Assembly: GCA_902781325.1 (NCBI GenBank)
Contig: CACZJD010000021.1
Coordinates: forward strand, 1-38,008
Reading direction: 5' to 3'
Source: an uncultured Lachnospiraceae bacterium
GTDB lineage: Bacteria; Bacillota; Clostridia; Lachnospirales; Lachnospiraceae
DNA: 38,008 nucleotides
Below the pieces are notes generated by a model that was not told the origin of the DNA, did no database searches, and worked only from the letters and a program-made list of their open reading frames with translations. The translations under genes were made by a program, and so were the position numbers. This document shows, piece after piece, positions 33,086 through 38,008 of this stretch (position 1 is its first letter; each line of letters begins with the position of its first letter).

Positions 33086-35596
33086 ATGGGCAAAGAGATA
33101 AGAATATCGGTCCGGGATCTGGTGGAATTCGTGCTGCGCGCGGGAGATCTGGACGAGCGGTCGGCCGGCGCTCCCGAGGATGTAATGCTCGAAGGGGCGC
33201 GGATGCACAGGAAGCTGCAGAGAGAAGCGGGACCCGATTACATGGCGGAAGTGCCGCTCTCCGTTTATTATCCTCTTCCTGACTGCGGGGAAGACGGAGA
33301 CGCTTTTGTGCTTGTGGAAGGCAGGGCGGACGGCGTTTTCCTCGGCTGTGATCCGGAGAATCCCATTTTCGGAGAAGCCTGGACCATTGATGAGATCAAA
33401 ACGACATACAGAAAGCTCAGCAAAATGAAAGGGCCTGAACCGGTGCACCTGGCTCAGGCCAAGTGTTATGCATATATATATTGTGTTCAGAATCAGCTGG
33501 ACACAGTACGGGTCAGGATGACTTACTGCAGCCTCGTGACGCAGGAGATCCGGCGGTTTACACAGGAGTATACCGCGCAGCAGATCACAGAGTGGTTTGA
33601 AGGCCTGATGAAGGAGTATTCCAAATGGGCGGGCATGGAGATCCGATGGGAAAAAGTGAGGAATGAATCGCTTTCAGCGCTTGCTTTTCCTTTTCCGTAC
33701 AGGGAGGGCCAGAGAGAACTCGCGGTACACGTCTATCACACGATCTGCCACGGAAGGAAACTGTTTCTGGAGGCGCCCACAGGTACGGGCAAGACGATCT
33801 CCGCGGTATTTCCGTCGCTGAAGGCGATCGGCGAGGGAAAAGCGGACAGGCTTTTTTATTTTACGGCGAAGACTGTGACCGGGCAGGTGGCCCTGGAGAC
33901 TTTCTCGATCCTGCGGAGGAAGGGGCTGCGTCTCAAGAGTGTTCAGCTGACCGCGAAGGACAGGATCTGCCCCATGGAGAAACGGGCCTGCAATCCGGAC
34001 GAGTGCCCGCGGGCGAAGGGGCACTATGACAGGGTCAACACGGCGCTGTTCGATCTATTGACCAGGGAGGAGGACCTGCAGAGGACTACGCTGGAAAAAT
34101 ACGGGGAGCAGTATAATGTGTGCCCCTTTGAACTGGGGCTCGACGCCTCCCTCTTTGCGGATGCCATAGTGGGGGATTACAACTATCTGTTTGATCCGAG
34201 AGCGAAATTGAAACGCTTTTTTGCAGAGGGAAAGGGGAAGTACCGGTATCTCTTCCTGATCGACGAGGCTCACAATCTGGTGGACCGCGGGCGCGAGATG
34301 TTCAGCGCTTCGCTCTCGAAGGAGGAGATGAAGAACTTCAGGAGCGCAGTGAGAGAGGTATATCCGGCTCTGTGGAAGAGACTCGGGAAGCTGATCAGCG
34401 CTTTCAAGCCTTATAAGGAAACCTTTGAAATCGGAGCGGAATCCGGATTTATACCCGAGGCGGAGTCTGAGACACCGGCGGGAATGCAGCTTATGCAGAC
34501 GCCGGGAGGCAGGGAGCGCGTGCTTCTTGTGGAGGAGATCGATGCTCTTGCCGACGCGGCTTACAAAGTGATGGAGGAGATGCAGTCTGTTCTGCAGGAG
34601 CAGCGGCGGGAAACAGGCACTGTGGACGCGGCGGCGTCTCCGATACAGGAAAATTTCATGAACGCCTATTTTGCCCTGTCCCGTTTTCTGACGGCCTATG
34701 AGGGCATGGACGGCGAGTATCAGATTTATATACAGAAATACGGCAGGGATCTCGAGGCGCGGCTCTTCTGCGTGGATCCGTCCGTCAAACTGGCTCAGTG
34801 CCTGGACAAGGGGGAGGCGGGCGTGCTGTTTTCCGCGACTTTTCTGCCGATCCGATATTACAAGAGGCTTCTGGGCGGAACTGACGAGGACTACGAGGTC
34901 TACGCCAGGTCGTCATTCGATCCCGGGCGGCTAGGGCTCTTCATAGCAGGCGACGTGACAAGCCGCTACCGGATGAGGGGCGCGGAGCAATATGGCAAAA
35001 TAGCGTCCTGCATCTACAATGCCGTTTCCCAAAGGCACGGCAATTACATGATCTTTTTCCCATCCTACAGCTTCTTGGAGCAGGTGCTGGAGCAATATGC
35101 GGCGCTGTATCCGGAGGATGAAGAGACTGCTTTCGCGGTTCAGAGACCTCAGATGACAGAGGAGGAGCGCAAAGATTTCCTTGACCGATTCGAAGAAGTA
35201 AGAGATGATAAAAGTCTGCTGGGTTTCTGCGTGCTGGGAGGAATCTTCAGCGAGGGAATCGATCTGAGGCAGGACAGGCTGATCGGGGCGGTCATTGTGG
35301 GCACCGGTTTTCCCCAGGTTTGTGCGGAGCGGGAGATCCTCAAGCGATACTTTGACGGCAGAGGAGAAAACGGCTTCGATTATGCGTACCGGTATCCGGG
35401 CATGAATAAGGTCCTTCAGGCGGCGGGAAGAGTGATCCGGACCGCTGACGATGTAGGCCTTGTAGTGCTGATGGATGAGCGGTTCCGGACAAGCGCTTAC
35501 AGGCGGATTTTCCCCGCGGAATGGAGCGGAAACAGAATCACGGACAGCCATGAAATTGGGGATAAAGTTTCGAGATTTTGGGATGAATGGCTATAA
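33086..35596 (+). CDS. DinG/XPD-like Fe-S helicase with N-terminal nuclease-like domain
   Basis: An 836-residue superfamily 2 helicase. Walker A is APTGTGKT (230-237), the DEAH box is DEAH (393-396), and four cysteines Cys295, Cys302, Cys307 and Cys346 fit an Fe-S cluster. The C-terminal helicase motifs include a GGIFSEGIDL block and GRVIRT (motif VI). The N-terminal ~200 residues contain a RADG motif (Asp82) and D102-E103-x-K105 (DEIKTTY), the PD-(D/E)XK nuclease pattern. Likely role: unwinding and cutting damaged or branched DNA; the exact pathway is unknown. Start: no SD at the normal distance (AAGGA is ~19 bases off), but TATACT ends seven bases upstream of the ATG, so the message may be leaderless. 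Confidence 0.88.
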   Translation: MGKEIRISVRDLVEFVLRAGDLDERSAGAPEDVMLEGARMHRKLQREAGPDYMAEVPLSVYYPLPDCGEDGDAFVLVEGRADGVFLGCDPENPIFGEAWTIDEIKTTYRKLSKMKGPEPVHLAQAKCYAYIYCVQNQLDTVRVRMTYCSLVTQEIRRFTQEYTAQQITEWFEGLMKEYSKWAGMEIRWEKVRNESLSALAFPFPYREGQRELAVHVYHTICHGRKLFLEAPTGTGKTISAVFPSLKAIGEGKADRLFYFTAKTVTGQVALETFSILRRKGLRLKSVQLTAKDRICPMEKRACNPDECPRAKGHYDRVNTALFDLLTREEDLQRTTLEKYGEQYNVCPFELGLDASLFADAIVGDYNYLFDPRAKLKRFFAEGKGKYRYLFLIDEAHNLVDRGREMFSASLSKEEMKNFRSAVREVYPALWKRLGKLISAFKPYKETFEIGAESGFIPEAESETPAGMQLMQTPGGRERVLLVEEIDALADAAYKVMEEMQSVLQEQRRETGTVDAAASPIQENFMNAYFALSRFLTAYEGMDGEYQIYIQKYGRDLEARLFCVDPSVKLAQCLDKGEAGVLFSATFLPIRYYKRLLGGTDEDYEVYARSSFDPGRLGLFIAGDVTSRYRMRGAEQYGKIASCIYNAVSQRHGNYMIFFPSYSFLEQVLEQYAALYPEDEETAFAVQRPQMTEEERKDFLDRFEEVRDDKSLLGFCVLGGIFSEGIDLRQDRLIGAVIVGTGFPQVCAEREILKRYFDGRGENGFDYAYRYPGMNKVLQAAGRVIRTADDVGLVVLMDERFRTSAYRRIFPAEWSGNRITDSHEIGDKVSRFWDEWL

Positions 35597-35711
35597 AATG
35601 TGGATAACTTTGTGGACAGTGTGGATTTCTTTTGAGAAAATGCGTTTTCCTATTGCAAAATAGAGAAAAGTATGGTAATTGGAGATCCCGTTCAAGATAA
35701 GGAGGATTATT

Positions 35712-37022
35712 ATGTGGGCAGAAGAAAGCGTAATCTATCAGATTTACCCTCTGGGCATGTGCGGAGCACCCTATGAAAACGATGGCGTGCAGGCGCACAG
35801 GATCCTGGAAGTAAAGGAGTGGATCCCTCATCTGAAGAGGCTGGGAATCAGCGCAGTCTATTTTTGCCCCGTCTTTGAGTCGGATACACACGGCTATAAC
35901 ACCAGGGATTACAAGAAGATCGACTGCAGGCTGGGCACCAACGAGGATTTCAAAGAGGTCTGTGAAGATCTTCACGCAGCGGGGATCCGCGTAATCCTGG
36001 ACGGCGTGTTCAATCATGTCGGCCGCGGCTTTGCGCAGTTTCAGGATGTTCTGCATAGGAGATGGGAATCCCCTTACAAGGACTGGTTCAATGTCAGCTT
36101 CGACGGAAATTCCCCTTACAACGACGGCCTCTGGTACGAGGGCTGGGAGGGCAATTATGACCTGGTCAAGCTCAATCTCAGAAACGAGGAAGTCATCGCG
36201 CATATTTTCGATGCGATCAGGTACTGGGTGGAATATTTTGACATAGACGGACTGCGGCTGGACGTAGCCTATTGCCTTGACAGGGACTTCATAAGAAGGC
36301 TTCGGGGCTATACAGACTCCCTGAAGGACGACTTCTATCTGATCGGCGAGATCCTCGGCGGCGACTACAAGACTGTCATGGGCGAGGGGAAACTGCACAG
36401 CGCGACTAACTACGAGTGCTATAAAGGACTCTTCTCGAGCTTCAACAGCATGAACATGTTCGAGATTAACCACTCCCTCATGCGCCAGTTCGGCTCCGAT
36501 CCCTGGTGCCTGTACAGAGGATATCATCTGCTGTCCTTCGTGGACAACCACGACGTGACCAGGGTGGCAAGCGTTCTCACTAACAAGAAGCACCTGCCTC
36601 TGATCTACGCTCTGGCTTTCGGAATGCCGGGCATTCCCAGCGTCTACTACGGAAGCGAGTGGGGTGTTCTTGGCGAGAAGAGACAGGGGGATCCCGCGCT
36701 GAGACCCCGCATCGAGAAGCCCGAGTGGAATGAGCTGACTGAGTGGATCAGCAAACTGGCAGCTGCCAAAAAATCATCGGAAGCTCTCTGCTACGGTGAC
36801 TTCCGCAGCGTTGTCCTCACCAATAAGCAATGCATTTTCGAGAGAAAGGCAGCGGGTGAGAGAGTCCTGGTGGCTATCAATGCGGATGAAAACGAGTATG
36901 TCGCGCATTTTGACGCGGGATGCGGAATGGCTGTGGACCTGATCACCGGAAAGAAGCATGACTTTGGCGGCGGCAGCAGGCTTCCTGCTTACAGCGCGGC
37001 TTTCTGGAAGATGGAGAAGTGA
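35712..37022 (+). CDS. GH13 alpha-glycosidase (maltodextrin-acting)
   Basis: A 436-residue GH13 enzyme with no signal peptide, so cytoplasmic. The catalytic residues are Asp184 (GLRLDVAY), Glu213 (IGEILGG) and Asp281 (FVDNHDVTR); region I is DGVFNHVGRGF. The sequence is close in style to cyclomaltodextrinase/neopullulanase-like glycosidases, but it lacks the N-terminal extra domain of these enzymes. Expected to cut alpha-1,4 (perhaps alpha-1,6) bonds of maltodextrins, in line with the alpha-amylase at 4447-5898. The start at 35712 follows AAGGAGG; an in-frame ATG at 35679 lacks an SD. Subfamily is not certain. It follows the helicase by 115 bp without an evident promoter. Confidence 0.9.
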   Translation: MWAEESVIYQIYPLGMCGAPYENDGVQAHRILEVKEWIPHLKRLGISAVYFCPVFESDTHGYNTRDYKKIDCRLGTNEDFKEVCEDLHAAGIRVILDGVFNHVGRGFAQFQDVLHRRWESPYKDWFNVSFDGNSPYNDGLWYEGWEGNYDLVKLNLRNEEVIAHIFDAIRYWVEYFDIDGLRLDVAYCLDRDFIRRLRGYTDSLKDDFYLIGEILGGDYKTVMGEGKLHSATNYECYKGLFSSFNSMNMFEINHSLMRQFGSDPWCLYRGYHLLSFVDNHDVTRVASVLTNKKHLPLIYALAFGMPGIPSVYYGSEWGVLGEKRQGDPALRPRIEKPEWNELTEWISKLAAAKKSSEALCYGDFRSVVLTNKQCIFERKAAGERVLVAINADENEYVAHFDAGCGMAVDLITGKKHDFGGGSRLPAYSAAFWKMEK

Positions 37023-37062
37023 CGCGGAACCCGAATTCGGGTATTATGCGGTCAGCAAAATA

Positions 37063-37071
37063 TGATATAAT
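37063..37071 (+). promoter_or_regulatory. Extended -10 promoter of prsW-like gene
   Basis: TGATATAAT, extended -10, about 51 bp before the start codon. A perfect palindrome ACCCGAATTCGGGT (37029-37042) lies just upstream. Confidence 0.55.
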
Positions 37072-37121
37072 GTCTGTAATTTTACTAAGTTAAGGCGATA
37101 AGAGCCAGAAAGAGGTCTGAA

Positions 37122-37814
37122 ATGACTATGGTATTGGTTGCGGGGTTAGTGCCCTGCGTTGTTCTGCTCTGGTATATCAATAAAAAGGATTCGATCGAGA
37201 AGGAACCCACGGGACTGCTGGTAAAACTGATCTTTCTGGGATGCCTGTCCACGATACCGGCTATGGTGCTGGAACTGGTGGGAACGAATATCCTGACGTC
37301 GATCGGAATGGATGAGACGAGTTATCTCTACATATTTATCGAGAATTTCTTCATCGTAGCGCTGGCGGAGGAAGGGTGCAAGAAACTGATGCTGCGCCTG
37401 GGAAGCTGGAAGAATCCTGCCTTCAACTACGTGTTTGACGGCGTTGTGTACGGCGTCTGCGTGGCGCTTGGCTTTGCCGGCCTGGAGAACGTTCTTTATA
37501 TCTCCGGTTTCGGAATGGAGGTCGCGGTGGTCAGAGGACTTGCTGCCGTGCCTCTCCACGCGATCTGCGGCGTTTTCATGGGCCATTTCTATGGATTGGA
37601 GAAGAAGTATACGGCAACCGGGATGACAGGTCTGGCTAAGAACGTGAAGACCCTGAGCATAGTGATCCCTGTCCTGATCCACGGCTTCTATGATTTCGCG
37701 GCCTCGATCGGAAGTGACACGTTTGCGTACATCTGGCTGGGATTTGTCGTTCTCATGGACATCGTCGCGATCAAAGCGATCAGACAGTATTCCGGCATGG
37801 ATACCTCGATCTGA
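37122..37814 (+). CDS. PrsW-type intramembrane metalloprotease
   Basis: A 230-residue membrane protein with seven to eight hydrophobic segments and the PrsW motifs: EE at 83-84 (LAEEGCKK), FDGVVYG at 105-111 followed by Glu122 (GLENVLY), His146 (PLHAICG) and His187 (LIHGFYD). PrsW proteases cut anti-sigma factors at site 1 in Bacillus; the family also includes other members of the CPBP/PrsW clan, so the target is unknown here. The SD AGAGG lies six bases from the ATG. Single gene with its own promoter. No anti-sigma/sigma pair is nearby. Confidence 0.9.
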   Translation: MTMVLVAGLVPCVVLLWYINKKDSIEKEPTGLLVKLIFLGCLSTIPAMVLELVGTNILTSIGMDETSYLYIFIENFFIVALAEEGCKKLMLRLGSWKNPAFNYVFDGVVYGVCVALGFAGLENVLYISGFGMEVAVVRGLAAVPLHAICGVFMGHFYGLEKKYTATGMTGLAKNVKTLSIVIPVLIHGFYDFAASIGSDTFAYIWLGFVVLMDIVAIKAIRQYSGMDTSI

Positions 37815-37852
37815 CGGGTGAGAAACCATTCTGAATAAAACGAAAAAAACTG

Positions 37853-37881
37853 TTGACACGCGGTGGACGCTGAGGTATATT
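37853..37881 (+). promoter_or_regulatory. Promoter of tRNA-Gly
   Basis: -35 TTGACA (37853-37858), 17 bp, -10 TATATT (37876-37881), about 34 bp before the tRNA. Confidence 0.88.
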
Positions 37882-37898
37882 AATTCATGTCCACCGCG
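37859..37898. repeat. 10-bp inverted repeat bracketing the tRNA-Gly -10 box
   Basis: CGCGGTGGAC starts at 37859 directly after the -35 hexamer, and its exact reverse complement GTCCACCGCG lies at 37889-37898. The -10 box is between. Because the left arm is upstream of the predicted start, this is a DNA-level dyad (operator or cruciform), not an RNA hairpin. Confidence 0.75.
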
Positions 37899-37914
37899 CG
37901 AAACGGTTATAAAT

Positions 37915-37987
37915 GCGATAGTAGTACAGTTGGTAGTACGCCACCTTGCCAAGGTGGAGGTCGCGAGTTCGAGCCTCGTCTATCGCT
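37915..37987 (+). tRNA. tRNA-Gly (GCC)
   Basis: Acceptor GCGATAG/CTATCGC, D-arm with a GTAC/GTAC stem, anticodon loop TTGCCAA giving GCC, discriminator T. Fold complete; the D-stem and acceptor differ from the commonest Gly type. Confidence 0.94.
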
Positions 37988-37990
37988 CTC

Positions 37991-38006
37991 GGCAACGCGG
38001 GTTGCC
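37991..38006 (+). terminator. Probable tRNA-Gly terminator, cut off by the window end
   Basis: GGCAAC (37991-37996), four-base loop, GTTGCC (38001-38006). The T-run, if any, is outside the window. Confidence 0.5.
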
Positions 38007-38008
38007 AA

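Noticed and set aside
35599..35607. Exact DnaA-box-like 9-mer TGTGGATAA, and another (TTATCCACA) at 14939-14947
   Set aside because: Single isolated boxes without a cluster, AT-rich unwinding element or dnaA/dnaN neighbours; not an origin.

Overview
The window looks like chromosome from an anaerobic Firmicute of the class Clostridia, probably Lachnospiraceae or a near relative. The evidence is a clostridial-type crotonyl-CoA/butyrate gene cluster, strong AGGAGG ribosome-binding sites, consensus sigma-A promoters (several with an extended TGATATAAT -10), long-form HPF, AsnA, and tRNA genes without an encoded CCA. The genus cannot be named from the sequence alone.

Layout: (1) 1-760: the 3' tip of a 23S rRNA gene followed by tRNA-Asn, tRNA-Glu, a CAT-anticodon tRNA (probably tRNA-Ile2) and tRNA-Leu, with no 5S gene between the 23S and the tRNAs. 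(2) 867-6925: an S41-like lipoprotein and a GH1 6-phospho-beta-glucosidase, convergent with a cytoplasmic alpha-amylase and a DUF2232 membrane protein. (3) 6986-13258: a complete oligopeptide ABC transporter operon, oppBCDFA. (4) 13269-15612: a PaaK-like acyl-CoA ligase divergent from a TetR regulator. (5) 15827-18132: an SH3/NlpC-P60 wall hydrolase and the ribosome hibernation factor. (6) 18239-24854: crt, hbd, etfB, etfA and two tandem thiolases. These genes give thiolysis, 3-hydroxybutyryl-CoA oxidation, dehydration and electron-transfer flavoprotein. The butyryl-CoA dehydrogenase gene (bcd) that normally accompanies them is absent, etfB is frameshifted by a 16-bp tandem duplication, and the second thiolase is frameshifted by a deletion of about 80 nt. 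(7) 25043-27431: tRNA-Arg, a LacI-type regulator and a seven-tRNA operon on the minus strand driven by a perfect consensus promoter. (8) 27440-32947: minus-strand housekeeping genes (metallophosphoesterase, RdgB, RlmL-like methyltransferase, gdhA, asnA). (9) 33086-37814: a nuclease-helicase of the DinG/XPD type, a GH13 glycosidase and a PrsW-type membrane protease, followed by tRNA-Gly at the window end.

The most unusual non-coding structure is a 230-bp nested dyad at 29998-30227 between gdhA and the methyltransferase gene. Two arms of about 85 bp, each carrying its own small palindromes and sharing a perfect 22-bp core, are arranged symmetrically around the gdhA terminator. Other unexplained regulatory architecture includes a Shine-Dalgarno placed exactly in the loop of a perfect hairpin (alpha-amylase), paired TTGTATACAA palindromes flanking the gdhA promoter, a 10-bp inverted repeat bracketing the -10 box of the tRNA-Gly promoter, and overlapping divergent -35 boxes inside a palindrome at the TetR/ligase intergenic region. 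No CRISPR array, insertion sequence, prophage or recognised defence island was seen. All functional calls come from reading the sequence; no database search was run.
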